From contig NW_024401804.1 in assembly GCF_016859285.1 (NCBI RefSeq), positions 394,501 to 458,500 on the forward strand: 64,000 bases of DNA, read 5' to 3'. The position numbers and the translations under genes are program-made. Below the pieces are notes generated by a model. The model saw only the letters and a list, made by a program, of their open reading frames with translations. It made no database searches and had not been told where the DNA came from. Within the stretch, counting starts at the first letter, position 1, and every line of letters starts with the position of its first letter. Of this stretch, positions 48,483 to 60,714 are shown piece after piece. The stretch comes from Xiphias gladius (Eukaryota > Chordata > Actinopteri > Istiophoriformes > Xiphiidae).

Positions 48483-48868
48483 CAGTGGTGGAGTTTAACT
48501 GATTACATTTACTCTGCTTAATGCTTCTACTCCACTGCATTTCAGAGGGAGATATTGTACCTTTTACTGCCCTACATTTATCTGGTATATTTACAAGTTA
48601 CTCTGCAAAATAAGATTCTAATATGTATGACTACATAATAAAACTGTATCGGCACAGATTAAACCACCCGACCGAGCATTAAGTGCAAATTGCCTTCATC
48701 TCAGTTGACAACATTAAAATCCTGCTTACCTGTCAATGCTTCAGTAATAATCACCTAATAATGCAATATACAATGATATGAAAATGACGGGTTCTGCTCT
48801 GCTGCATAGTGTGTACTTTTAGTTTGATACTGACTTAAGTAAAGGCTCTGAATACTTCTTCCACACCT
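48483..48868 (+). repeat. Copy of the CAGTGGTGGA...TTCTTCCACAC repeat family
   Basis: It starts CAGTGGTGGAGTTTAACTGA, contains CTTCTACTCCACTGCATTTC and ends AATACTTCTTCCACACC; the ends are rough inverted repeats. The family is very common in teleosts; a reverse copy lies at 17164-17359. Confidence 0.75.
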
Positions 48869-49138
48869 TGGAATACACAAGCCTACTTGTTCAGATAGAG
48901 ATTTCGGGGGGTGGGAATCTGGTTTCTCTTGTGGGGGTTTATTTTGCGTTGTGTTACAGATAACTGAGACTGACTACGCAGAGCTGAGTTCCCCCTTTGA
49001 ATGTTAGTTATGATGTATGCTCATATATCTCTGTCACTCTCGCATCTCTTCCATACCTTATATATGTTAAACCTCAGCACAACCTTATCGAGTGAAGCGT
49101 GATACACACGCTTTCTACCTACAAATACACACTCTGTG

Positions 49139-49170
49139 TATGTGTGTCTATGTGTGTGTGTGTGTGTTAG
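49139..49170. repeat. Microsatellite (GT)n
   Basis: Interrupted GT tract. Confidence 0.85.
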
Positions 49171-49436
49171 TGAATAATTCATATCTCCCCCTTCCCCTGT
49201 GGCAGTGCTGGGAGAGAGGGGTGTGTTAGTTTCATAAGCATGCTGCTCCCTGCACACAGGTGGCGCTCCCTGGAGACCGTGTTTGATTGACAGGCCTGCT
49301 GACTGTCGCTCAGCGATTTGCATCCCTGCTTCAGCGACGGCCCCTCGACTCGCCACCAACTCATCTGAACCGGGACATGTATTCATACACGCGCATCGTG
49401 GAGGTTTACGCGTGACGACACACTAAAGGATACAGT

Positions 49437-49600
49437 CAGACATTTGGAAAAATAGGCCGTGTCAGGCAGATAAGAAAATGGATCTCAGTCTCATCTGTGT
49501 GTACACAGCTCAGAGATAGATCCGGGACGTTTTTAGCCTAGCTTAGTGCAAAGACTGGGAGCAGGGGGAAACTGTTAGCCTCGCTCCAATAAAAGAGAAA
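49437..49600 (+). repeat. Fish repeat with TTAGCCTAGCTTAGTGCAAA block
   Basis: The ordered blocks ACATTTGGAAAAATAGGCCG, then CTCATCTGTGTGTACA, then CTTAGTGCAAAGACTGGGAG, then GGGGGAAACTGTTAGCC resemble a common teleost element. Reverse fragments appear at about 50500 and 61795. Confidence 0.55.
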
Positions 49601-51829
49601 AATTACAGCTTCCAGCAGCCACAGAGGTGTGCCATTGACACGTTGTCTTTTATTCAGCGATCAAGTGCAGAAATACAGACATAAAAGGAGGCACTGTGGT
49701 GTTAGCAGCAGTTAGCATTGGAGCTTTTGTTGACCAACAACTGCTGGGTGCAACATCTCAAAAGTCCTGAACTCACAGTGGGGCTGTCAGGGTTGAGCTC
49801 TGTCCTAACTCTGAAGATTTTGTCTGGTCAATTAATCAAATTACCGCCCCACATGAGAACTTGTTCCGACGTTTTCAGAGATGCGGAGACCCTCGAGCCG
49901 GGCGAGCTAGCCCTTGCTAACGAGCCCCTCCAACTCCCGTGGGGATAGAGCTTTGTTCACTGCAGGCATCTTAACTTGCCACAGCAGGAAAACCACAGGA
50001 GGAATTACTGTACCAGGACCTCCCCTGAACGTTATTTAACGCGCCTGGGATCATTTAGCAGGTGCTCTGAGGTCTGTGCAGGGTCTTAAACCTAAGAGAA
50101 AACTCCCTTTGGAAGATACATCTTGGTCTCAGAGTTGAGATCTCGTTATTGTTGCTGCCATATCGGTTGTGTGAAGGTAAGGTTAGGGTTCATGTTGAGT
50201 TTGTACCTCTGGACCTTTGGCTCCTTATATGTACATGTCCTGCCTGCACATCAACGACAAAGACTAAACTTTATAATTAAAACAAACAGATGTATCGTGT
50301 GATAGTAGATTATGTCTTATCGTAAGTATATACATTGCAATGAAGAGTTTGGACTCCCCAGTAGGCCACTTGCTTATTTCAAAATCCCAAGGCTGCGACT
50401 TTGAAAAGCACGTACTTTTCATTGAGAGGGGCCTCATGTTAGTTGTAAGAGGATGGATTTTTTTCTGTTTTTTTCTTTCTTTTCTCCACTCGTAGTCTTT
50501 GTGCTAAGCTACTGTAATATGACCACATCCACGACCCATCTCTGTTCTGGACGCGCAGCAATTTAACTTATTTATCAAAATAAAGAATAAAAAGAGGATA
50601 AACATTAAATAAAAACAGAATAAACGAGAAGAATTGATGGGCAGAATAAAGATCCTTGAATAGTAATGTTTTTCAAAAGCAAACAAAACAACAAATGTTT
50701 GAACATTTTTATTCCATTTCAGTCATTATTGAGCTATGTCCGTAAGCAGAGGTCGTCTTGGCCGATAGTTAGGCTCATGTCCACTTTCCAAATACAGTGA
50801 GTCATTCGAGTCATTGTTAATGTGAAAAGCATCACCTAATTGTCAGCCATCACATAGACATGCTGCTGTATCTCAACCCGTGCTGCAGCAGGTGTTAACG
50901 AATCACCTCCATACGCCTACAAATGAAACTCAGACCTGTGGAGAAAGGAAACCTGGCTTCTTTTCCGCTCTGGTGCGATTACAGGCTCGGTGCGGCCAGA
51001 CAGCGTGTCAGCCTGTGGCCTGGCCTCCTTTTTCTTGGCTGGCCAGCATTCAATGGAGAGGTAATTGGGAGGCAGAGGTGGATCCACGGCTTAACCTTAA
51101 CAGGGCGGTAATGAACAGCGGCTGCGGGGAGGCCTCACCTGAGGGCCAGCAGGAAGCTTGTCTGCCCACTGGGCGTCATTCAAAGGCTATTTATGCCGTT
51201 TTGCACGAAAATAACTGCTATGTGAGGGTCATTACTTCACTGGATGTTTTCTAAAAGGGGTGATAGGTGACAGTTTTCAGCATTAGATGACCATGTGGGG
51301 GTGGATACGGTTGGTCAAGGTCTTGGCAGGTATTTCTACCTATTATATCATACGCATTTGTTTACCTTAAGCTACCTACCTAAAATTCAAACTCTAATGT
51401 GTTTTTTTTACACTAACAATAAATCAGGTGAAAGGTGTCTCTTGTTTTTTCTGAACCCATAGAGAATCGTCACTGTCTCTGCAGCTCAGCAGAGCTTTTT
51501 AGCCTTTTTCATTACATTTCCCGTCTGGTTCAGTCTCAGCGTTTCAAACATCAAACGAGCTCCACTGCCCACTGCCTTCCCAGCACCACACAGCAGACAG
51601 ACACAGTTAGAGACCAGCTAGTGAAGAAAATCATCTTAAATTTGGGCCCAGTCCAAAACAGACCTTCGAAAAATCTACCTGAAATCAGTGAGCATAAATT
51701 AACCTGGTATCACTTTCTTATAAGACACCGTTTATAAAGGGTTTATAATTAATGTAATTAATGGCTTCATTAAAGACTTGCCTGGCGTTGTTAAGTCAAT
51801 TACCAATGCTTTATATATCACTTATAATC

Positions 51830-52075
51830 CATTATTAAGAACAACATTTTGGTTTGGGTTTGGACCTTGCTGACTAGGAACAAAGTAGTCTTTCCCATGT
51901 GAAGTGGAGCATTTAGCAGCTAAAGACCCAGATGTTTCCCTCAGGAGCTGGTGGAGACCAAAACCAGAGCTAAAAGAAGAGGGAGTACTGGACACCAGAT
52001 GAATTGTCACATTGCTCTGTATCTGTGGATCTGGAAATGAGCAACTGTTTGCTAACAAGTTGCTAACATAAGGTG
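51830..52075 (-). repeat. Reverse copy of the repeat at 18930-19200
   Basis: Shares the CCAGTACTCCCTCT / GCTCTGGTTTTGGTCTCCA / GAGGGAAACATCT core in reverse orientation. Confidence 0.7.
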
Positions 52076-52464
52076 ATTAAATGCCAATTTCAAAACAAAA
52101 AAGAAAATCAGGTACTGCAGGTGTAAAGAGGCAGAATTTCATGCTGTTAATAGCTAGTGTTGTGTTAACCCAGATGTCAGATCAGCTCACAGCTTCATTA
52201 GTATTCCACTTCCTCTGCCGACGTGTCAGCGCTCATTTCCCTAAGAGAGGGTGTCATTTTCTTCAATCGCTGGATTTGTCATTTTGGGAAAAACACTCTC
52301 TTCTTCCCGGCCTGGTGAGTCATTATGTTCCACGAAACATGACTGACAGGCAAAGTGATTAGATCCCACCCACTGAAAAGCTCCATTCACACACTCTACA
52401 TTGGCAAGATTTCCACATTCATACAGTTTTTAGGTCTAGAGAAGATGTCATCTGCAGGGAGCTG

Positions 52465-52510
52465 ATAATATAATAATATAATATAATATAATATAATATA
52501 ATATAATATA

Positions 52511-52541
<31 letters not shown>

Positions 52542-52556
52542 TATATATTATAATAC
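52465..52556. repeat. (ATAAT)n and (AT)n low-complexity tract
   Basis: Pentanucleotide ATAAT repeats pass into AT repeats and then TTATA units. Confidence 0.95.
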
Positions 52557-52664
52557 TTAATATTATCACTTAAACAACTTTGATATCTCGGAATAACAAG
52601 GTAAGTAACTTGTGATCTCAGGAAAACGGTGCTGAAAATAATCTCAACAATGGTTGATTTTAGA

Positions 52665-52912
52665 TCTGCAATGATTAGTTGATTAACCACTTTTCAAGCA
52701 AAAATACTAAAGGTTTGATGGTTCCATATGCTGAAATTTGAAAATTTGCTGCTTTTCCTTGTATCACATGGTGGTAAATGGAATTTTTTTATTTGGTTTT
52801 GGACTGTTGGTCGGAGAAAACAAGAGCTTTAATGGTGTCAAATTACGGATGATTGTGATGTTTTATAGGCCAATCCATAAACTGATCATACAAATAATTG
52901 TTAGTTGCAGCC
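52665..52912 (+). repeat. Near-complete copy of the TAATCGATTAAT-type repeat family
   Basis: It begins CTGCAATGATTAGTTGATTA and ends ATAATTGTTAGTTGCAG. The internal blocks TTTGGTTTTGGACTGTTGG and GATGTTTTATAGGCCAATCC match the other copies. Confidence 0.75.
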
Positions 52913-55900
52913 TGATTTGGTTTCCGCTTTTATGCTTTTGTACAAAAAGGAAGAATACAAATCATATACATATGTAATTATTTCTTGGCCGCTATTGAAA
53001 TAATGGTGGATGTCCTGACCACAGGGTAAATCATCCCCGGACGTCCGCAGGCTCAGTGGCACAGGTCGACAAAAGAGGCAGGTCCATGAGAGAGTCCAGT
53101 GTCGGTTAGTTGAGGTCTGTAATAGCAGCTGGACAGAGAGGACTGAACGCTGTTGGAGTTTTTAGACAGCCGAGATTACGACTAGAAATGTTGAAAAATC
53201 ACTTCAGAGGAAAGCACTGGTGAATGTTATGGTTGGAGACAAAACCGAGTTACGATGAGGAGCAGCGCTTATACATTTTCATGGCAGTTTTTTTTTTTTC
53301 TGTGCTCACAAAGTAATAGTGGAGCAGAGGCTAGGCCCTGACGTGACATCTCTATTAGAAACGACGCATTTTTTTATAACGCTCCAAGCCCAAAAGTACC
53401 TTGTGGGTTAATATCAAAAATATCCCCGAACACTGTGCTTTAGACTTTAGAAGTTCCAGTTGCCAGGAAGGGATTCTTGTGTAGGAGGACGTTTGATCAC
53501 CCGAGTAAAGGAGAGGACACTAAGCGTAGTTGACTAACGGGGTAGTTACGGTTTACGGCAGCTGGGACCTTTTGTTTTCTGTAGATTTGTCTGTCACTGT
53601 TGTAATAACAGCATAGCTCTCATCAAGTTGATATGTGATTTGAGAAGAAGCTGACGTAACTACAGAGAAGGAACGCAAGCCGTCAGATTATCAGACAACA
53701 AAATGGAAAAGAACAACCTCTGTGATACTGAAAAGACCAAAGTCTTCAGAGACAATGACAAATGATTCATAATATCTCAAATATGGATGATTCAGACAAA
53801 TCAAACATTTCCACCTGCCGCTTCTCTGCTGAGGCCAGATCGCTGCGGTGGAAAAAGAACCTCAGTAAACAAACAGAGCAGCAAATGTTGCGTTTATTGT
53901 CCCTCTCTGGCGTAAGTGGTTCATCTGTTCTTCCTCCTTCCTCCTGAAACAAAGCCGTTGAAATCCTTCGGTCAGAGAAAGGCCGTGGAGGAGCGCTGCG
54001 TGTTGAGGACATGAATAACTTGAAGGTGCGATGTTCCGTCACCGTGGGACAATGATGTGATGACTGCACAACTTGTACAGAATGTAGGTAATGTGAGTAC
54101 AGGTCAGTTCAGCTGATTCTGTATTTTCTGCCTCCGCTGTGAGTGTGACGGTGCTGTAGGGATGCAGCGCTAAATCAGCGGAGCACTCTGTTAATGGAGA
54201 TGCGATTTGGCTGACATTATGTCTCTGGTGCTGTAAGAGACGAGTTGTATGCAAATGTAATTTCTAGGGGACGGGGTTGCAGAAACGCAGCGTGTTTTTC
54301 AAACTCTCTCAGTCACTTGTCTTCCGTACTTGGACCTCTTGCAAGCAACAGTCAAAGAAAGTTTGAAAGAAGACGTTTCCTGGATTGTAGCTGAAGAGTT
54401 TGGCTTTTAAGGTGATGCATCTTTCGGAATCAAACAGAGGCGGTCCCTGAACGCTGGTGCAGCTCCTCATGAGGGCCGCTCTCCCTGCTCCGTGTAACAA
54501 AATGTAAATGTAAATCCTACCTGTGAAAGAGCTAGTGCGTCCCACGCGGCTGAGAGAACACATTTGACAAGTCGGCCTCAGAGCGAAAATATCTGCGAGT
54601 CGCTCGAGCGTCCGCGCCCCGAAGGAGAAGACGAAAGCGTGGTAACGGGGCCGCGGATCGGCAGATGGCGCTCCTCCTTCCCCTCTCTGCGCTTGAGTCA
54701 CTGGAGGCCGATTCTCTTCGACAGATTGCTGGAAGAGCTCAATTGTGCTCAGCTAATGCATAACAAACAGACGGCGCTGAATGCAATCACTCCAGAGTGG
54801 CGTCTCTATCGCTTTCTCTCTGCCTCTCTCTCTCAGAAGCACTGGAATAAATCAAAATGATGGTTTTTGGCAGCAGTGCTGCTATGCAGAACAACACGGT
54901 TATCGTGTGGCTCAGGGTCTCAGATCTGCCCGAGTGAGGGGAAACTAATTAATATCATTTTGCTCAATTCCTCCCAAGTTTTGATGGATACGGTTGCCGT
55001 GACGACCCGGTAACAGCAAAGCGCAGGTGCCCGCCGGCAACGACCGATATTTATGGAGGGAAGCGCAGACGGCGGTGCTGTCATTTTTCTAAGTTTTGTC
55101 AAGGTTATAAAAAGCAGCAGCGTTGAAATGAGACGGAGCAGCTGACAACCTGCAGCGGCAGAGATTCATAATCACCTCCAACACACCGACTCAAAGACGG
55201 TTCAGGCATTCAGCCAGGCGTCCCTTACTGAATGGACCCCATGATTCGGGTTTTCTTTTTCTTTTAGGGATCAAACCTGTGTCCTCGCACTTCAGCAGAG
55301 GAGAAACCCTGCTGCTCCCTGTGTGCAGCGCAGCGTACTGTAAGAGATGACCCCGATAGGTCGTCTGTGCAAGCAGCTCCTGACGACCCACAGCTCCGTT
55401 TACTGGCGATCTCTAGCGGCCGTGGCAACTGTGACGTGGTCTAGAGAGTGACGGAGTCCACGTTAAGGAGGATGTGGACGGATGGGTGGATGGGTCGACT
55501 TTGACACGGCAGACCAACGTCCGTTGCCCATTTGGAACCGATAGTCAACATTGTTTATTTTAACCATGACCGATCCACAACCTTAACCGTGTGTTTATCA
55601 TCGACGACGAAGGTCCATGAGCCGCTCCCATTGGTTTTATCCGAGGATGGGGACAAATTACCTGCACGGCCGTTTAGGTTGCAGGACTTGTTGGTACAGG
55701 TCATGTCAGATATCGATTTGGGCCCAGCACACTGGGTAATCATGTCTCTTATTCCAGGGCCAAGAGCCATAGTTGATTTGTCCTGTTCAGTACAGTTTGT
55801 GGGTATAAGGAGCATGAAAGGAGACATATTGTCTGCATCCCTCAGACGTCTGCGGAGCCACGTTTTTTTTTTTTCCCTCTTACATCCTGTTTAAAGTAGA

Positions 55901-58681
55901 ATCGCAGAAAGAGGTGATTCAAACGCGCAGTGCAAGTTATAACAACGCACAAGATTGTCTGCCCAGCGAGAGGAACCTGAAGTATACGTAGTATTCCTGC
56001 ATTTACTTGCAGTATAGTATATACCTCAAACCCTGCCATATATTAGACCAGAGCTCTGTTTAAAGTAACCACATTTTAGTGGACACCTAATCACACGCAT
56101 CTAAATCAGAACTGGCCATGTTATCAGGGAAATGATGCTTATGGTTTCCTTTCAAAATAAAGCTCCTTCACACTCTGCGGTCAATTTGATTGTACATCTG
56201 ATAATTCTTACTCCAGAGCTTCTTTTATCATCCTTCATCTTTACAGGGTTTATGTTGCAGCTGGCTGGTTTGATTGGATTGGTTTGTTTTAGGGCCAATA
56301 AATTCCGACTTGACAAAGTGCTGCTGTGACCTCCGGCCACACAGAGACGAGTCGAACTGTAAATTCCCTCCGGAGCGAGGCGGAATGATTGGCATTTTTT
56401 ATTCAGAGGCCGACACCGGCGGAGAGGTGAATCTGCGGGTCTCTGCCGGCTCAGTTGAGTGATCGCGTTTTGCTCGAGAAGACAAGAAATCAAGTCAGTG
56501 ATTTAATCTGAGCCGCAGACAGACGAGATCAGCGGAAGATACAGAGAGAGAGGAGCGATGCTGTCAAACAGTTTTCAAATGTTGCTGATAAAACCACACA
56601 TCTGTGAAACGATTACCAAGAATCAATTGGGCAGACCTGGGGAGAGTGATCCTTCTTATTACAGTCATAGAAATTATAATATTCCTACATGGACTGAGTG
56701 TCTGGGATATTAAGTGTTCTACTGTCCTATATCAAACTATCAAGTTAAGCTGGTAAAATTCAAATTTAACTGGATAAAGTCGCAGGAAAAGAAATGGACT
56801 CTGACTCAATTCTGAGTTTTATACTGACACGAATGGAAAATTGGATATAATGTTAAAAAAAAGGAAGATATTCAGCACAATTGCATGTTTGCCAAGATTT
56901 CCCCAATCCTTTTTTTTTTTTAATAAACCATCAATTCTTTTTACTTTGTCTTCATTTTTTAATAAGAAGACAGATGAGCCTCACCATAAATAGAATCCTC
57001 CACACTCAAGAAAACAAATCAATTCTCATGAGGATAAACTGTTGGGGCAATTGATTTACTAATTCGCTGAAGCCCGATCTTCAAAATGCACCACGGTCTG
57101 GCTCCCCGAAGGGGACGTTTTACCCCATTCACTGCCCAGATTGGCGCATCACAGCGACCGTACCTGGCGGATGCTCCAGGCGTCGACCGATCCTACCTGA
57201 TGTGGCTCGCGTGTGCTGCACCTACCGTAGGTGCCCCGCGACGCCACCCAGTGTCACTGCAAAAATTCGTCTGTGCATCTTTGTGAATCAGGTGGCGCTG
57301 GAAGCTCGGTCCTGGCGAGCCACCGTAGCTGATGAGCTTACCACTGACCGGATGACCGCTGCCAGTTAGCACAAAGCAAAGCTGGCGAGCTCGTTTGCTA
57401 ACTGGGCAGAAGGTGAAGAGTTTATTCTCCTTCGTGCCATCAACTGGTTCCTCACAAAAGCTGCAGACCATGTCTCTTTTATGTAGCAGGTTTGGCAGAG
57501 CAGCGTTAGGCTTTTAGAAAGTCGGATGATGAATCACACACACTCTCATGGCAGGTTAATACGACCACAGTGTCAACAGTGCAAAGTAGCATGTTGAACG
57601 CTTCACAAAAGAATCTGAATGAAAACATCGCCCCTGTGAACAGAGCCATTCATTCCATTGACTCACTTGCTCTGAAATTCATTGATTTTTGCTGCGAAGA
57701 AAATGTTGCTGTTTTTCTTTAACTTTCGAGAATCAATACAAAACGTCTACTTTTAGAATTGTAGTCACTTTTCAAAAGGAATAACAAAAATAATAAAAGC
57801 AACATTTTGCCACACTTTGTCCTTGAAAAATATGATGAGGTGCTGCTTTTTCTAAATGCTGCTATTGGCTCATAGAGGTTTCACGAGAACTTTATTTGTA
57901 CAAAAACAAAACAAAATGATTAACATCTGGTGCTGCCTGTACAGCACAGGCCGACACGAGAGCACAGGTCTTCAGTCAGCTGATTTCCGTTTGAAAACCT
58001 TAACACTGGATCCAGATGATTGTAAAAATGGCAACAAAACACAATATGGAAACTGAGCTGTAATCCAAAATGAAAAAAAGTGTAACATAAGTAGGAAATG
58101 AAACCCTGTTAAAAATGCTCAAACCAAAATACTAAATAATACCAAATAAAATAAATCCACTCACCAGCAGCAAAACAGGAACATAAATACAGCAAGTTGT
58201 GAAATGCAACAAAAATTTAAAGCCATACAGGACGTATATTTTTCAGAATAAGGCGCTGTACTAATGTATAATGACAGCACTATAAAAGCAAAGCTTCTAC
58301 AGAAACTAGTAGCATCTGACTGAAGCTCCAAAAACCTTCATCGCTGTGATCCTGATGAAAGCTGTGACCTCAGTATTCACTCCAGGAGAATAAACTCAGT
58401 ACATCTGCCGAGCTTCAGAATGAAACTATGAATATGGAGCAGCAAAAAACTGAAAAAAAAATAAAATAAAACATTCATACGCTAAAATGCAGCAGTGCAA
58501 AAGGAGCTTTAAGCCCCCAACACAGGAGCTCAGACCACCTTAAATCCACTGCTTTCACAAGAGTAATTACAGTTTGTCTAATGTCTACAACATGACAATC
58601 GAGATCAGCTTTGTGTCACCATGGGTTATAAGCTCATGCAAGTTTGTATCACTGGTTACTATATGTGCTGCTCGGTTAAAC

Positions 58682-59322
58682 TTAAAGCTGCACTGGACAA
58701 AGATTTTATCAGACTAATGTTAATGTTTGGCCGAACGCAGAGAACTTTATTCTAAATTCCTGTGGAGATCCTCGGGCTTCGTTGTTGAAAGGTGCTATAG
58801 AAATAAAGAGAAACTTGCCCAGCCGTTCACAGCTAGCTCGCTGCGTCCATAGAAAACATGTCGACGGAGCTTTACAGGTTGCTGTAGGTCGCCTAATAAC
58901 TCGGATACCTCCTCAACAGCCGTGGAGAACGTTAGGTGAAGCAACCGCTACCGCAGCCTCTGGAGGGACCGATACGACACGCGCTACTGACTGGATAGGG
59001 TCAAACCAAACGAACCCTTCCTAACCAGAAATCGGCCAGCGTGGACAGGGTGTCAGGCCGAATGAACGAAGTGAACAAAATGGCAGTTCAGATTATGGCC
59101 ATTAGCAGCATTGAGGTAACGAGACTGTAATTCAGCGCTAAATTTGGTGGCGCCTAACCACGACCGACTGTCCCCCCTGTCCCGCTGCCACTGTTCAGCT
59201 CTAGGTAACTTTTCATTCAGTGTTGATCCCACATGCCATGAACACAGAACGAATCCTCACATTTCGCTGATTTTGCGTCATTGACTTTTCTGGTTAAATC
59301 GCTTTGTCTGGTGCAGCTTTAA
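58682..59322. mobile_element. TTAA-flanked miniature inverted-repeat element (641 bp)
   Basis: The left end TTAAAGCTGCAC (58682-58693) is exactly inverted at the right end GTGCAGCTTTAA (59311-59322). Similarity continues inward (GGACAAAGATTT versus AGACAAAGCGATTT). Both ends carry TTAA, which can be the target duplication. No transposase frame. Probably a non-autonomous piggyBac-like element (inferred). Confidence 0.75.
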
Positions 59323-60114
59323 CGTCTATATCAGCCATCACTGATGTCGCTTCTAAGCCCCACAAAGTTTACTCTAACTTCATCTCCTTCTACTCCTACT
59401 ATTTTGCGTACAGAAACCAGTCTGACGTTGGATCCATGTTATTTTCTTTTCTCAACAAGGCTTCTCAGAGACCAGCTGAGGCCTGCACGGACCAATTTCA
59501 CCTCCCTGCTTTTGGCAGTATGTACAACATTATACGTACAGTACATCCAGAGAAAAGATCAAGGCGCAAACTTCACATCAACATTCGTTGCTATCTTTCT
59601 TTTTCCTTCGAGCCATCTTGAGCAAATAAACCTCAACCTCATCTGCATGTATACCGTGGTTACTAATCACAACACAGCCTGTTAACCAGCTCACATCTCT
59701 GAAATTTGGACTCACAAAGTAGTCAAACTCAGCAGTCTCTTCAGGGACCTTTTTATCTAAAACCCTAAACCTAAATTCCTCTCAGTGCGTTAAAAATAAA
59801 GATTCTCACATTCATGTCTGAGTTTGTATCAGATCAGTCGGTTTAAATTTTATAATTGTTAAAAACTGTCAACACAGATAACATGTAATGGAGTAACCTG
59901 ACTTGAATTTGCAGAGTTAATAAATAACCAGTTCATATAGTGACATCTTTTGTTTCAGTACCAACACCAAACCTCAAGAACTTCTTCCATTTTAATACAT
60001 TCAAACTAATTGAAATGTCCATCGTTGTTGTCGACCAACCACAGACCTTCCCTCTAAATCTTGCACGAGTGTCCCGCCCTCTCTTCATGTCAGCGCTGTC
60101 CTATCACGTCCTGT

Positions 60115-60714
60115 CTACTTCCTGTAATCCTCCTCTGCTATCCGGGTGGCGCTGGCCTCCTCCACGGGCCCTTCCCTCTTGGTTTCCGGGCCTACCTCGG
60201 TGTAGGTGATCGCCGGGCTGTGCACCGGCGACTCCTCGACCTGGGCGTGGATGTGGAGCTCGGGGTCGGCCTCGGCGCCCTCCTGACCCTCGGCGACGGC
60301 TCTCTCCTTCTTCAGCTTGATGCGGAAGGTCTCTTTGTTCGGCGCTTTCTTGGCGATGTTCTCCTTCAGCCGCTCGCCGGACTGCTTCAGCCGCTCGCCG
60401 GCCTGATGCATCTTCTCCCTCCGTTCGTGCGGCATGACCTTCTCGCCCAGGTTGTGGAACTTGTTGCCAAGGCTGTCTTTGGTTTTGTTCATGTTCTCCT
60501 TGGAGAAGGCGGCCTTCAGGGTCGCCCTGCTCTTCACGACTGATTTCTTGAGGCGAGCGGCTCGTGAGGAGTCAGTCTCCTCCACGCTCAGGTACTCTTC
60601 ATCGGAGGAGAGGTCAGCGGGGATGTCGTAGGAGTCGGGCTCGATATCCAGCCCCTCCAGGCCGGGTCCCTTAGGAGACTTAGTAACAGCGACTGATGGG
60701 ACCTCTGCCTCACC
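60115..60714 (-). CDS. cavin4: Cavin family protein, last exon (best match cavin-4/MURC), 5' part outside window
   Basis: Cavins coat caveolae; cavin-4 is the muscle form. This terminal exon follows acceptor TTTTTCTTCTTTGTAG and encodes 199 residues plus stop in phase 0. The family intron falls just after the conserved IYQ/IFQ motif; GEAEVPSVAV here aligns with the residues after it. Then come the acidic LSSDEEY box, the basic SSRAARLKKS segment, AFSKENMNKT, ERREKM and the duplicated GERLKQSGERLKENI, with RAVAEGQEG. The GERL repeat and AFSKENM favour cavin-4 over cavin-1 (AFSKEKM, no GERL repeat). The C-terminus ends in an acidic tail, EEDYRK. Exon 1, with the trimerising coiled coil, was not found up to 64000 and must lie beyond the right edge. 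Cavin-1 or another fish paralogue remains possible. Confidence 0.78.
   Translation of the reverse strand, partial: GEAEVPSVAVTKSPKGPGLEGLDIEPDSYDIPADLSSDEEYLSVEETDSSRAARLKKSVVKSRATLKAAFSKENMNKTKDSLGNKFHNLGEKVMPHERREKMHQAGERLKQSGERLKENIAKKAPNKETFRIKLKKERAVAEGQEGAEADPELHIHAQVEESPVHSPAITYTEVGPETKREGPVEEASATRIAEEDYRK

Larger units (their letters stand above)
47640..60114. other. Gene-poor spacer between ift57 and cavin4
   Basis: No splice-supported exon or homologous frame is visible. The part nearest 60114 is likely cavin4 3' UTR of unknown length. Contents are mobile-element copies, microsatellites and unique-looking GC-balanced blocks (49180-49380, 50880-51250, 54500-54800, 56120-56520) that could be regulatory. 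Confidence 0.55.

Noticed and set aside
55532-55894. 120-codon plus-strand frame and 90-codon minus frame
   Set aside because: No domain, no splice context, overlapping frames on both strands.
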